Below, one piece after another: positions 6,358 through 14,577 of a stretch of DNA of 24,070 bases. Origin of the DNA: CBDUQP01 sp965369385 (GTDB taxonomy: Bacteria; Planctomycetota; Phycisphaerae; SM23-33); assembly GCA_965369385.1 (NCBI GenBank), contig CBDUQP010000043.1:1-24070 (forward strand), written 5' to 3'. The notes beneath the pieces were generated by a model that had not been told where the DNA came from, made no database searches, and worked only from the letters and a program-made list of their open reading frames with translations. Both the position numbers and the translations under genes were made by a program. The number at the start of each line of letters is the position of its first letter. Position 1 is the stretch's first letter.

Positions 6358-7767
6358 TTAGAATAAAGGCGGGCGAACGTCAGCCAGTTCGCCAAACAGT
6401 GTAAGCGAATTGGCGTCGGCTATTTGCACATCTGCATAAGTGCCAGCCTGATCTGCCTTGCCGTAGAAGACCGTGATATGGTCACCCGGCGTTCGTGCCG
6501 TCATCTGTATCATGTCTCCATCGGCAGGGTCGTTCGTCTGGCGAGCGCTGCGAGGGCTCGGGCCGTCAATAAGCACCTCAACTTTCTTGCCTATATACTG
6601 TTTATGGTGTTCGAGACCAACTTCCGCCTGCACATCCAGAAGCTCGTTATTCCGCCTGCGCTTTACCTGGAAGGGGATGCTATCGCTCAAAGTCTTTGCG
6701 GCCACCGTACCTGGGCGCGGGGAATATTTGAAGACGAATGAGTTCTTGTAACCGCTTTGCCTGATAAGGTCCGCCGACGCCTGATGGTCTTGCTCCGTCT
6801 CACCGGGAAATCCCACGATAAAATCGCCTGCCAGGGAGATGTCGGGCATGAATGATCTGGTGCGGGCTATGAAATCGTCATATTCCCCGCGCGAATAGCG
6901 TCTCTTCATGGCCTTGAGTATCTTGTCTGATCCACTTTGAGGCGGGCAGTGGATGTAGCGGCAGATATTGGGCAGGTCTCGCATTGTCTCCAGCAGATCG
7001 TTACCGAAGTCAGTTGGGTAGCTGGTTACGAACCTTAGCCGGCGAAGCCCCTCGATGGGTGATATTTTTGTCAGCAGATCACAGAATCGTACGGACAATT
7101 CGCCACAGGAGTGTGAGTAGCTGTTAACCGTTTGTCCGATAAGCGTTATCTCAGAGCGGCCTGCCTCCACGAGTTTACGCACTTCGTCTACGATATCTTG
7201 CGGCGGGCGACTTATTTCTGGCCCACGCACGAAGGGAACTATGCAGTAAGAGCAGAACTTGTCGCATCCCCTCATGATTCGCACAAACGCCTGCACGCTG
7301 CCTGGGGCAGTAGACGGATGCCTGGATAAGTCCAATGCGTCTATGCCTTTATTTGCGGCAAATGCGGATTTGCCCTGCTTGCGGTCGGGATCGGACGCCA
7401 CCGAGCATCTTCCGCCGAGGGCATCTTCGATCATTTTCGGTAGCGAGTTGAGCTGTCCGGGGCTGCACACTATATCTACGCACTTGTAGCGTTTTTTCAG
7501 CTCGTCCTTCTGGCGTTGGGCCATGCACCCGAGAACGCCCACTATTCGGACACTATCAGGATCGAGTTGGCGTTGTTGCTCTCGTCCGAGAAAGGAATAG
7601 ACTTTGTTTTCCGCTTGGGCTCGCACCGAGCATGTGTTCAGCAGGACCACATTTGCCTTGCTGGGATCGTCGATGAATTCGTGCCCCGCGTCCATCAGTT
7701 GGCCTGTTATCAGTTCACTGTCCAGGCGGTTCATCTGGCAGCCGAGTGTTTTTAGATATATCTTCAT
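6358..7767 (-). CDS. miaB: tRNA-2-methylthio-N6-dimethylallyladenosine synthase
   Basis: MiaB is a radical-SAM methylthiotransferase that adds a methylthio group to i6A37 of tRNAs reading UNN codons. The N-terminal domain carries the three Cys of the auxiliary cluster (C10 in LGCQMN, C46 in LLNTCSVR, C81 in GCMAQR). The radical-SAM motif is C168-x3-C172-x2-C175 (CDKFCSYC), followed by IVPFVRGPE. A TRAM domain (about 395-462) closes the protein. The length of 469 residues is normal and all motifs are intact. MiaB is favoured over the related MtaB and RimO because of the LNTCSVR and IVPFVRG forms. It is divergent from the lipoprotein gene. The start ATG at 7767 is well placed, though the ribosome binding site is weak. 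Confidence 0.95.
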   Translation of the reverse strand: MKIYLKTLGCQMNRLDSELITGQLMDAGHEFIDDPSKANVVLLNTCSVRAQAENKVYSFLGREQQRQLDPDSVRIVGVLGCMAQRQKDELKKRYKCVDIVCSPGQLNSLPKMIEDALGGRCSVASDPDRKQGKSAFAANKGIDALDLSRHPSTAPGSVQAFVRIMRGCDKFCSYCIVPFVRGPEISRPPQDIVDEVRKLVEAGRSEITLIGQTVNSYSHSCGELSVRFCDLLTKISPIEGLRRLRFVTSYPTDFGNDLLETMRDLPNICRYIHCPPQSGSDKILKAMKRRYSRGEYDDFIARTRSFMPDISLAGDFIVGFPGETEQDHQASADLIRQSGYKNSFVFKYSPRPGTVAAKTLSDSIPFQVKRRRNNELLDVQAEVGLEHHKQYIGKKVEVLIDGPSPRSARQTNDPADGDMIQMTARTPGDHITVFYGKADQAGTYADVQIADANSLTLFGELADVRPPLF

Positions 7768-7864
7768 GATCTTTCAAAGTCTCAATAGGGCGGCCATAAT
7801 ACCCGAAAAGTGGCCCAAAACTATGGTAATATGTCGGATGGGGGCGTGATTGTCCTGTGGAGAT

Positions 7865-7893
7865 TTGACATTATCGGGCCCCATCGGTAGCAT
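7865..7893 (+). promoter_or_regulatory. Promoter of the lipoprotein - kinase - kdsB run
   Basis: A perfect TTGACA at 7865-7870 is separated by 17 bp from TAGCAT at 7888-7893. Transcription would start near 7900, about 50 nt before the lipoprotein ATG at 7952. Confidence 0.55.
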
Positions 7894-7951
7894 GGCAGCT
7901 TATGGCGATGGGGTTTGTTGCCTGACCCGAAGAGAGGTGTTCTCGCATACC

Positions 7952-8863
7952 ATGAGATTCAAGGGATTTCTCCATCTGGGGTTGTTGGCGGCAGTGATGC
8001 TTACTGGTTGCGATTGGGCCAAGCGTGCAGGGGCGTCCGAAACCAGGAAGACATTGTCCTTAACTAAGCCCAAGACTTCTTCCAATAATGAGTTACCAAA
8101 GAGGCAGAAGATACCTCTCAAGCTCAAGAAGTCTGGTCGGTTGCCCAATGGGCTGAAAGTTGCCGGCAGAACCTTTGTAATACTTCACATTAGGTATATT
8201 GAGGTTCCCATCGGGCAGGTGAGTGAGTCCGAAGAGCTATGGAGCTATCTGGACGAGGAGCCCATCGGTGCCCGGCGACTTGCGTGTCTGGGCAGGAATG
8301 GTATTCGCGCAGGTGTGGGGCGTTCGGGCAGTCTGGAAGATGTTCTCGGGCTTCTTAAACGCATGACTGGAAGGCAGTTCATAAAGAGCACTCGCTTTGG
8401 TCTGCCGCTTCAGCCGCATCAAGTGGAGTTGAAAGTTGCCCAGTCCCGCCAGTCGATATTTCTGCTTCGCGAAGATGGGACGTTGAGCGGTCAGACATAT
8501 ATGCCTGGCGATAACGTGCTTACGGTTGCGTGCGGTGTCGATCAGGACGATAATGCGAAAATGATTGTGACCGGAATACCGCAGATTCGCGGTAGGGACC
8601 GAAAGATCCGTCTGGTGACAGATCAGGGGTTTCCTACCTTAAGAAGGCGTATTGTGTTGCAGGGGTTTCCCGACTTGCGGTTTCAATTGCCTGTTGCTGA
8701 AGGCGAGTTTGTGATTATCGGACCTGGAGCGGCCTCCCGCAGACGCAACAGCATCGGAAGGCAGTTCTTCGTTTGCAGCAAGGAAGGCATGGACTATGAG
8801 ATCATTCTCGTGCTACAGTGTACCGCACGGCGAGAAAATGCGAAGGTCGCCAGGGTAAAGTAG
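7952..8863 (+). CDS. Predicted lipoprotein of unknown function
   Basis: The 303-residue protein starts with a lipoprotein signal: basic residues, a hydrophobic stretch and the lipobox LTGC, with the acylated Cys at position 20. The ATG at 7952 is chosen because AGAGAGGTG lies upstream and because it places the signal at the N-terminus; a longer frame from 7850 would bury it. After a Lys-rich linker (about 28-65) comes a mainly beta-type region with IRYIEVPIGQVSES near residue 75, then a second part with repeated short strands ending near residue 290. I do not recognise a family. It is followed after 58 bp by the PAS histidine kinase on the same strand, so co-expression is likely. It should sit on the inner or outer membrane facing the periplasm. 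Confidence 0.75.
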   Translation: MRFKGFLHLGLLAAVMLTGCDWAKRAGASETRKTLSLTKPKTSSNNELPKRQKIPLKLKKSGRLPNGLKVAGRTFVILHIRYIEVPIGQVSESEELWSYLDEEPIGARRLACLGRNGIRAGVGRSGSLEDVLGLLKRMTGRQFIKSTRFGLPLQPHQVELKVAQSRQSIFLLREDGTLSGQTYMPGDNVLTVACGVDQDDNAKMIVTGIPQIRGRDRKIRLVTDQGFPTLRRRIVLQGFPDLRFQLPVAEGEFVIIGPGAASRRRNSIGRQFFVCSKEGMDYEIILVLQCTARRENAKVARVK

Positions 8864-8891
8864 AACGCAGTCCTGTGAGTATTTCTTCGGG

Positions 8892-8913
8892 CCTCAACCG
8901 GCGGCGGTTGGGG
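8892..8913 (+). promoter_or_regulatory. Hairpin overlapping the kinase ribosome binding site
   Basis: CCTCAACCG (8892-8900) can pair with CGGTTGGGG (8905-8913) over 9 bp with one G-T pair and a GCGG loop. The right arm contains the GGGG of the GGGGTGAG ribosome binding site for the kinase at 8922. It may lower or regulate kinase translation relative to the upstream gene. Confidence 0.45.
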
Positions 8914-8921
8914 TGAGAATA

Positions 8922-10025
8922 ATGGAAAACAGCTTGTCACAATCGATTCCGGCAGTTAACGCCGAGTTTTACAAAGTGCTCTGTCAGAAGGCTGCCATTG
9001 CAATGGTTGCCACTGACAGGAATTTCGATCTGGTCTGTTGGAATGAGGCCGCGGTCGATATTCTCGGTCCAGACGCGCAATTGCGGATCGGTGCCCCGCT
9101 GGTCAGCAGCGTATCGGAAAATCGCCGCAAGTTGCTGATGCGTATGCTCAATCGAGCACTGCAAGGCTTGCAAACCACGCAGTTTGAGGTCCAGCAGACA
9201 TCCCACGAGGGCGGCGTGCGGGATATTGTTGTGCTGCTTTCGCCGATTGTTGACGAAGACGGAAACACGCACGGCGTATCCGGATGGGTGGTCGATCATA
9301 CTTCTCACAAGCAGATAACAGATCGCCTCATACAGGCCGAGAAAATGGCATCGCTGGGCACGCTGGCAAGCGGTGTGGCGCATCATTTCAACAATATCCT
9401 CGGTGGAGTAACCACGTTTGTTGACTATGCACTGTCATCCGGCGATGAAACCGCGATGAAGCGTGCTTTGCAGATGACCGCTGAAGCCGCGGGGCGGGCG
9501 TCGAAGATAACACAATCGCTGATGAGCTTCGCCAAGCAGGATCAGCGGCGCAGCGACCTTGCCGATCTCACCGAAGTAGTGCTTACGTTCAGCCACCTCG
9601 TCGAAAAGCCTCTGGCCGACAAGGGGATATTGCTGGAATTGGAGCTTCGTCCCGCCTCCGTGGTAGCGGTCGAGGCCAATCGTATGCACCAGGTTCTCGG
9701 CAATCTGCTGACCAATGCGGAAGAAGCAATGCCCGGTGGCGGACAGATTACGCTGAGCATCCAACCTGCCGGCGATGATGTTCAACTGAGCTTCAAGGAT
9801 AACGGCTGCGGTATTCCCAAGGCGAATCTTCCCATGGTATTCGAGCCTTTCTTCACCTCCAAGGGCTTGCTGTCTGGTGGCCAGGAGGGCAACCCTGGAC
9901 TGGGACTGTCGGTTGTGCACGGTATTGTGGTAGAAATGGGCGGGACCATCAAAGTTACTTCCGAGTATGGAAAGGGAAGTTGCTTCACGATGAGCTTTCC
10001 CGCCGACGGGCGCGACCTGCTTTAG
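8922..10025 (+). CDS. PAS-domain sensor histidine kinase (NtrB-like architecture)
   Basis: The kinase has 367 residues from the ATG at 8922, preferred over the GTG at 8913 because of the ribosome binding site spacing. An N-terminal PAS domain (about 17-127) includes VATDRNFDLVCWNEAA and a C-terminal SGWVVDHT strand. The dimerisation and phosphorylation box is GVAHHFNNILGG with His154 as acceptor. The ATPase domain shows the N box (GNLLTNAEEAMP), G1 (DNGCGIP), F box (PFFTSK) and G2 (GNPGLGLSVV). There is no transmembrane segment, so the sensor is cytoplasmic, as in NtrB. No response regulator is adjacent, making it an orphan kinase. Its partner is unknown; a link to the sigma-54-type promoter at 23408 is possible but unproven. 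Confidence 0.92.
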   Translation: MENSLSQSIPAVNAEFYKVLCQKAAIAMVATDRNFDLVCWNEAAVDILGPDAQLRIGAPLVSSVSENRRKLLMRMLNRALQGLQTTQFEVQQTSHEGGVRDIVVLLSPIVDEDGNTHGVSGWVVDHTSHKQITDRLIQAEKMASLGTLASGVAHHFNNILGGVTTFVDYALSSGDETAMKRALQMTAEAAGRASKITQSLMSFAKQDQRRSDLADLTEVVLTFSHLVEKPLADKGILLELELRPASVVAVEANRMHQVLGNLLTNAEEAMPGGGQITLSIQPAGDDVQLSFKDNGCGIPKANLPMVFEPFFTSKGLLSGGQEGNPGLGLSVVHGIVVEMGGTIKVTSEYGKGSCFTMSFPADGRDLL

Positions 10026-10027
10026 AA

Positions 10028-10049
10028 GAATCGTGCCGGCCCGCGATTC
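10028..10049 (+). other. Small hairpin between kinase and kdsB
   Basis: GAATCG (10028-10033) and CGATTC (10044-10049) enclose a GC-rich loop directly after the kinase stop. There is no T-tract, so read-through into kdsB is expected. Confidence 0.35.
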
Positions 10050-10096
10050 GCTCACGCTTGCAAACACCTCTGCTGCTCGAATAGACTCATATCATC

Positions 10097-10822
10097 ATGA
10101 AGATCATAGCTATAGTACCCGCGAGATATGCCTCCACACGTTTGCCCGGCAAGCCGCTGCTTAGGGAAACGGGCAAGTATCTCATCGAGCACCTCATCGA
10201 AGCGGTCCGTGGCGCGGCGCGAATCGAGCGGATCGTGGTTGCCACGGATGATGATCGGATCGCACAAGCGGTCCAGAGCTTCGGCGGCGATTACGTGATG
10301 ACTCGTGCGGATCATACCAGCGGTACAGATCGCCTCGCCGAAGCGGCCGAGATTCTGCACCTGGCGGATGACGATATTGTCGTGAATGTGCAGGGCGACG
10401 AACCCGACATGCCCGGCGGGAGTATCGACCAGCTCGTGGAACTGCTCATCGACACGGATTGCCCCATGGCGACGTTGGCGACTCGCCTGAGCATTGAAGA
10501 CGCAGCCAATCCGAATAACGTGAAGGTGGTTATGCGTCGTGATGGCAGGGCGATGTATTTCTCTCGCGCACGGATCCCGCTGGATCGGGACGATGGTTTT
10601 GACGACTACCTGTTGCACCTGGGCATTTACGCTTATCGCGTGGCCTTCCTGAAGCAGTTCACGAAGCTGGAACCAACGCCGGCAGAGCAGACCGAGAAGC
10701 TCGAACAGCTTCGAGCACTGGAGCATGGTTTCGACATAGCGGTGGCAGCCACCAGCCACACCGGCAGCGGAATAGACACCCCCGAAGACTACGCCGCATT
10801 CGTAAAACGCGTAAAGGGGTGA
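10097..10822 (+). CDS. kdsB: 3-deoxy-manno-octulosonate cytidylyltransferase
   Basis: KdsB activates Kdo with CTP to form CMP-Kdo for the inner core of lipopolysaccharide. The 241-residue protein shows the family motifs in order: VPARYASTRLPGKPL (near residue 7), VATDDDRI, TSGTDRLAEA, VNVQGDEP, YFSRARIP and EKLEQLRALE. Its presence indicates a Kdo-containing outer membrane. CTP, its substrate, is made by the pyrG product 1.4 kb downstream, though the two are not in one operon. The start ATG at 10097 begins directly with the first strand of the fold; the ribosome binding site is weak. It is the last gene of the plus-strand run and is followed by a strong terminator. Confidence 0.95.
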   Translation: MKIIAIVPARYASTRLPGKPLLRETGKYLIEHLIEAVRGAARIERIVVATDDDRIAQAVQSFGGDYVMTRADHTSGTDRLAEAAEILHLADDDIVVNVQGDEPDMPGGSIDQLVELLIDTDCPMATLATRLSIEDAANPNNVKVVMRRDGRAMYFSRARIPLDRDDGFDDYLLHLGIYAYRVAFLKQFTKLEPTPAEQTEKLEQLRALEHGFDIAVAATSHTGSGIDTPEDYAAFVKRVKG

Positions 10823-10851
10823 ATGCGGCCTCGAAGAGAGCGAAATAGCAA

Positions 10852-10894
10852 AGAGCCGACTCCCCGAATAGTGGGGTGTCGGCTCTGTGTTTTT
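10852..10894 (+). terminator. Rho-independent terminator after kdsB
   Basis: AGAGCCGAC (10852-10860) pairs with GTCGGCTCT (10878-10886), extended inside by CCCC/GGGG, and is followed by GTGTTTTT. Confidence 0.9.
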
Positions 10895-10939
10895 ACATGC
10901 GTTATTATCAGAGTGTTCCTGGCGATGGACTTTACGCGA

Positions 10940-12013
10940 TTACTTCACCCCGTAGCGTCTTAGTAATTCATGAACTTGCTTTTCTTGGGTTATATCGTCC
11001 CTTGAGAGCGTCATGATCTGATCGGTGTGCCCTATTTTCTCGGCGCACATGTCCAGCAGGTCGGTGCTGAAGACCTGTAGCTTCTTGCCGGATTCAAGTA
11101 TTTTGCGGTAGACGTCCAGCCAGTGTTCACCTTCCGGCTGGCCCGCCCCGGGTACCCACTGGATGCAGTCGAGGGTTTCTATCTGGAGCATGGAATCCAG
11201 GTGTGCAAGTTGCCCAGGACCGTCAAGGTGGTAGATGTTGTTGGTGAGACGTTCGCAGGTTGCCTTGAGTTCCGGCCGCACGAATCGCTCGAACATATCC
11301 GGGCTTATCATGAAGCAGAAATCGCACTGCAACACGTAATATGGGTCTGAGGAGAACGAGTTGGCCCATCCGCTATAACCGGGATTCACCGGCTGAAGGA
11401 CGCTGTTGAGGTCTTCATATGCAGCCCACCATGCCTCGTGAATCTCCCATGCCAGCCGCTCCACATGCTCCGGGTTGTCGTAGAGGTCCGTCAGCAGGTG
11501 TTCGTGCAGGAACGAAGATGCTACGTCCAGGTTTCCGCCCAGGTCAGTCATGCCAACTTGGACCAGGCCTTCCCATCTCTCCACTGCTGCGCGAAATATA
11601 TCCTTAAACCTGCGAGCCCAGCGGTTTTCAGGATCATATTTGATACTTATGTTGTCTATGCTCTTCTGCTCTGCCAAGCGGTACCAGACGGTGCTGGCAG
11701 TGGTATTAAGCTCGCAGCCGCATATCGCAGCCAGCACACCTGGGCCAAAATTCGGCCAGATCGCCGGGAATCCATCGCCCAGGAAATGCTGACAGCACAG
11801 TTCATAGTCCCAGCGGTCCACGATCTGTTCTGGGGTAACGTCATCGTCATAGAATGCTGTGAAATGATGAAATGGCAGGTCGGGTTCGTCTCGTCCGGCG
11901 GGCCTGCCCAATAGAGGGTATGAAATTATCGGGCGTCCAAGTTCGCCTGCCCACCACTTGTCGTAGTTATCTTTGACTGTGGCCCATCTATCGAAACTGA
12001 AATCAATTGGCAT
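10940..12013 (-). CDS. URO-D / methyltransferase superfamily protein
   Basis: The 357-residue protein belongs to the uroporphyrinogen decarboxylase / cobalamin-independent methionine synthase superfamily. Visible blocks are LGDGFPAIWPNFGPG (near 76), the TDLGGNLDVASS region (near 156), YHLDGPGQLAHLDSML (near 262) and IQWVPGAGQP (near 284), the last two being typical of the C-terminal half of the barrel. HemE itself is unlikely because the N-terminal Arg-rich substrate motif of true decarboxylases is missing. Relatives include corrinoid-dependent methyltransferases and uncharacterised enzymes common in sugar-degrading bacteria, and no corrinoid protein gene lies here. The ATG at 12013 follows AAAGGA at good spacing. 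A promoter lies at 12047-12075. The substrate is unknown. Confidence 0.8.
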   Translation of the reverse strand: MPIDFSFDRWATVKDNYDKWWAGELGRPIISYPLLGRPAGRDEPDLPFHHFTAFYDDDVTPEQIVDRWDYELCCQHFLGDGFPAIWPNFGPGVLAAICGCELNTTASTVWYRLAEQKSIDNISIKYDPENRWARRFKDIFRAAVERWEGLVQVGMTDLGGNLDVASSFLHEHLLTDLYDNPEHVERLAWEIHEAWWAAYEDLNSVLQPVNPGYSGWANSFSSDPYYVLQCDFCFMISPDMFERFVRPELKATCERLTNNIYHLDGPGQLAHLDSMLQIETLDCIQWVPGAGQPEGEHWLDVYRKILESGKKLQVFSTDLLDMCAEKIGHTDQIMTLSRDDITQEKQVHELLRRYGVK

Positions 12014-12046
12014 TGGGTAATCCTTTCGGTGCTGAGTACAGTGTCA

Positions 12047-12075
12047 TTAGTATCATGCGATAGTGTATTGGGCAA
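12047..12075 (-). promoter_or_regulatory. Promoter of the URO-D-like gene
   Basis: On the minus strand TTGCCC (12070-12075) and TACTAA (12047-12052) are spaced exactly 17 bp apart, 33 bp upstream of the start codon. Confidence 0.5.
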
Positions 12076-12245
12076 CGTTCGTGGATTGCATGATTCTACA
12101 TTTGGTTTGGACATTCCTCTCCAGACCGGCCGGGGTCCCGTTCAGCGAACTCCCGGACCAGGATTCTGCCCGTTATGAGAGGTTTTGCAGGTCAAAGTCT
12201 GGTCATGCTTGATTCCTGGGCTTCAAGCGGCTAAATTGCGTTCCC

Positions 12246-13967
12246 ATGAGTGAAGCCATGGATTTACTGCGTTCGGTCAAAGACCGGACCGACGAAACGG
12301 AATTCTACACCCCCATCCCCGACGGATATCGCAAAGGCCAGGCGAAGTATGTAGTCGTTCTGGGCACCGTGATAAGCGGACTGGGCAAAGGTATTTTCTC
12401 TTCTAGCTTAGCTAAGCTTCTTCAAGATAAGGGATTGAAGGTTTCGCCGATCAAGTTGGAAGGCTATCTTAACATTGACTCGGGCACGTTGAACCCGGTC
12501 CGCCACGGTGAGGTGTTTGTGCTGGATGACGGCATGGAGACCGATATGGATCTGGGCACCTATGAGCGAATGCTTGATCTGAATCTCGAACGTGCCAATT
12601 TCACCACTGCCGGGCAAATCTATACCAGCGTCCTAAAGAAGGAACGTGCAGGAATCTATCTTGGCAAAGATGTTCAGATGATTCCGCATGTAACCGGCGA
12701 GGTAAAGCTGCGTCTTCGCGAGTTGGCTATGAAAACTGACGCTGACGTTGTGTTCGTTGAGGTCGGCGGAACCGTGGGTGATTTTGAGAACAGTTTCTAC
12801 ATAGAAGCCCTGCGTGAATTGGCGTACGAGGAAGGTCCAGGCAGCACTGCCTTTGTCGCGCTGACCTATATTATTGATCCACCATCGCTTGGCGAGCAGA
12901 AGTCCAAAGCCGCTCAGCTCGGTATCAAGCGTCTGATGGGCATTGGTATTCAGCCGGATATGATAGCATGTCGAGCAAGCACCGCCGTCGGCGAGAAGGT
13001 TCGCCAGAAGATAAGCGTTTACACCAACGTGCCGATGGGGCGGGTGTTCAGCATGCACGATCTGGACAGCATCTACGAACTGCCTGAACTGATGCGACAG
13101 AACGCCGTGGATAATCAGATGATCCAGATTCTGGACCTCGGCGATCGCGTGAATTCCTCGCAAGATGCCGAAGAAGCCAGAAGATGGCGGGAATTTACCG
13201 ACAAAATCGACCAGACGTCGGGCAAGGTTGTCATCGGTGTCACAGGCAAGTACACTTCCCTGCGAGACAGTTACGCCAGCATTATCAAAGCCCTTGAGCA
13301 TGCAGGTGTTCAAAACGCGGTCGATGTTGAGATTAACTGGATAGATACCACCGACCTCAATGACGCCAACGTAGCCGCTGCATTGGCCGACGTCGACGGT
13401 ATTATCGTGCCCGGCGGGTTTGGTGTGCGGGGCACCGCAGGCAAGATTGCGTGTATTCGCCATGCTCGCGAGCGCAAAATACCTTACCTCGGTATATGCC
13501 TTGGTTTCCAGATGGCTGTGGTGGAATTCGCACGCAATGTGTGCCGGATTCCCGATGCCGACAGCACCGAGATTTCTCCCGACTGCAAAAGTCCCGTCAT
13601 AGACGTGCTGCCCGATCAAAAGAAGATCGAAGGACTTGGCGGGAATATGCGTTTGGGTGGGCAGGATGTGCAGATCAAGCCCGGATCATTCGCGGCTGAG
13701 CTGTTTGGCGGAGCAACGCACATTCGCGAGCGATTCCGCCATCGTTACGAAGTTGATCCCCAGTTTATCGAAAAGCTTGAAGAAAATGGTTTGATGTTCT
13801 CGGGCAGGCATCCTGAGCAGCCTATAATGCAGATCCTTGAGCTTGACCGTGAGATACATCCTTACTTCATAGCCGGGCAGTTTCATCCGGAGTTGACCAG
13901 TCGTCCGTTACGCCCCCAGCCGATGTTCATGGGACTGTTGAAGGCGGCAATCGAATATCGCAAGTAG
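12246..13967 (+). CDS. pyrG: CTP synthase, divergent form
   Basis: CTP synthase aminates UTP to CTP using glutamine and ATP. The 573-residue protein has an extension of about 33 residues, an ammonia-ligase domain (about 34-300) with P-loop SGLGKG, the Mg-binding Asp of METDMDLG and Glu of VEVGGTVGD, and a glutaminase domain (about 320-570) with the nucleophile Cys in GICLGFQ and the His-Glu of GQFHPE. It departs from the usual family in two places: KLDPYINVDPGTMSP reads KLEGYLNIDSGTLNP, and the UTP/CTP-binding KTKPTQ reads KSKAAQ. Catalysis is probably retained, while pyrimidine binding or CTP feedback may differ. The start ATG at 12246 lacks a clear ribosome binding site; ATG at 12258 is an alternative. 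The DUF1844 gene follows after 43 bp. Confidence 0.93.
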   Translation: MSEAMDLLRSVKDRTDETEFYTPIPDGYRKGQAKYVVVLGTVISGLGKGIFSSSLAKLLQDKGLKVSPIKLEGYLNIDSGTLNPVRHGEVFVLDDGMETDMDLGTYERMLDLNLERANFTTAGQIYTSVLKKERAGIYLGKDVQMIPHVTGEVKLRLRELAMKTDADVVFVEVGGTVGDFENSFYIEALRELAYEEGPGSTAFVALTYIIDPPSLGEQKSKAAQLGIKRLMGIGIQPDMIACRASTAVGEKVRQKISVYTNVPMGRVFSMHDLDSIYELPELMRQNAVDNQMIQILDLGDRVNSSQDAEEARRWREFTDKIDQTSGKVVIGVTGKYTSLRDSYASIIKALEHAGVQNAVDVEINWIDTTDLNDANVAAALADVDGIIVPGGFGVRGTAGKIACIRHARERKIPYLGICLGFQMAVVEFARNVCRIPDADSTEISPDCKSPVIDVLPDQKKIEGLGGNMRLGGQDVQIKPGSFAAELFGGATHIRERFRHRYEVDPQFIEKLEENGLMFSGRHPEQPIMQILELDREIHPYFIAGQFHPELTSRPLRPQPMFMGLLKAAIEYRK

Positions 13968-13970
13968 CCC

Positions 13971-13986
13971 GGAAGCGCATGCTTCC
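13971..13986 (+). other. Short hairpin between pyrG and the DUF1844 gene
   Basis: GGAAGC and GCTTCC enclose GCAT. There is no T-tract, so it is more likely an intercistronic hairpin than a terminator. Confidence 0.35.
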
Positions 13987-14010
13987 TCACTAGAAAATCA
14001 GGAGCCTGAA

Positions 14011-14475
14011 ATGGCAGAGCAGGAAAACGAAGCACCGAAAATCATCGTAGACGACGACTGGAAGACCCAAGCCCAGGCGGAGAAGGCAAAGCTCGCCGCT
14101 GAAGCCAAGCAGACCGAAGAAAGCAAGGAGGCAGACCAGCCCTCGGGGAAGGGTGCACAGAGAGAGCTTCCGCCGGCAAACTTCGTGTCGCTGGTAAGCA
14201 TGATGGCTACCCAGGCGATAATGGCTTTGGGTGGAATGCAGGATCCGAAGGAAGGCAAGGTGATGGTCGATCCCGAACTTTCCAAACATTACATCGATAC
14301 GCTGGCGGTTTTGGAAGAGAAGACAAAGGGCAACCTGGCCGATGATGAAGCCAAAACACTCGAAGAAGCCCTCTATCACACCAGAATGATGTATGTAGAG
14401 ATCAACAAACGCATGACAGAGGCAATGAAGGCCGGCAATGTAGGTCCTGCTGCTGGTGATGCCCCGCAAGCCTGA
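14011..14475 (+). CDS. DUF1844 family protein
   Basis: The protein has 154 residues. A charged, Ala/Glu/Lys-rich N-terminal third (about 18-50) is probably disordered or helical. Residues about 57-128 form the DUF1844 domain: NFVSLVSMMATQAIMALGG, then YIDTLAVLEEKTKGNL and a final helix around EALYHTRMMYVEI. DUF1844 proteins are small, helical and widespread in Planctomycetota, Acidobacteriota and Deltaproteobacteria; their function is unknown. The start is clear, with AGGAG about 7 bp upstream of the ATG. It lies 43 bp after pyrG and is probably co-transcribed, sharing the terminator at 14509. Confidence 0.85.
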   Translation: MAEQENEAPKIIVDDDWKTQAQAEKAKLAAEAKQTEESKEADQPSGKGAQRELPPANFVSLVSMMATQAIMALGGMQDPKEGKVMVDPELSKHYIDTLAVLEEKTKGNLADDEAKTLEEALYHTRMMYVEINKRMTEAMKAGNVGPAAGDAPQA

Positions 14476-14508
14476 CAGTAGGGATGGTGCAGACATTCAT
14501 CAAAACGT

Positions 14509-14553
14509 TTGGCGCCATACGCAAGCCTTATGCGTGTGGCGCCAATTGCTTAT
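14509..14553. terminator. Bidirectional terminator
   Basis: The arms 14509-14523 and 14531-14545 pair at 14 of 15 positions (TTGGCGCCA core) around a 7-nt loop and are followed by TTGCTTATT. The hairpin lies between the convergent DUF1844 gene and the minus-strand gene at 14578-15003 and can serve both. Confidence 0.8.
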
Positions 14554-14577
14554 TCACCAGTTGCGCCGATGGGCAGA

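Noticed and set aside
10052..10759. Minus-strand frame opposite kdsB (235 codons)
   Set aside because: It is a shadow of kdsB, which has every family motif on the plus strand.
12633..13619. Long minus-strand reading frame opposite pyrG (328 codons)
   Set aside because: It lies entirely antisense to a well-supported CTP synthase and its product matches no family; long antisense frames are common opposite codon-biased genes.
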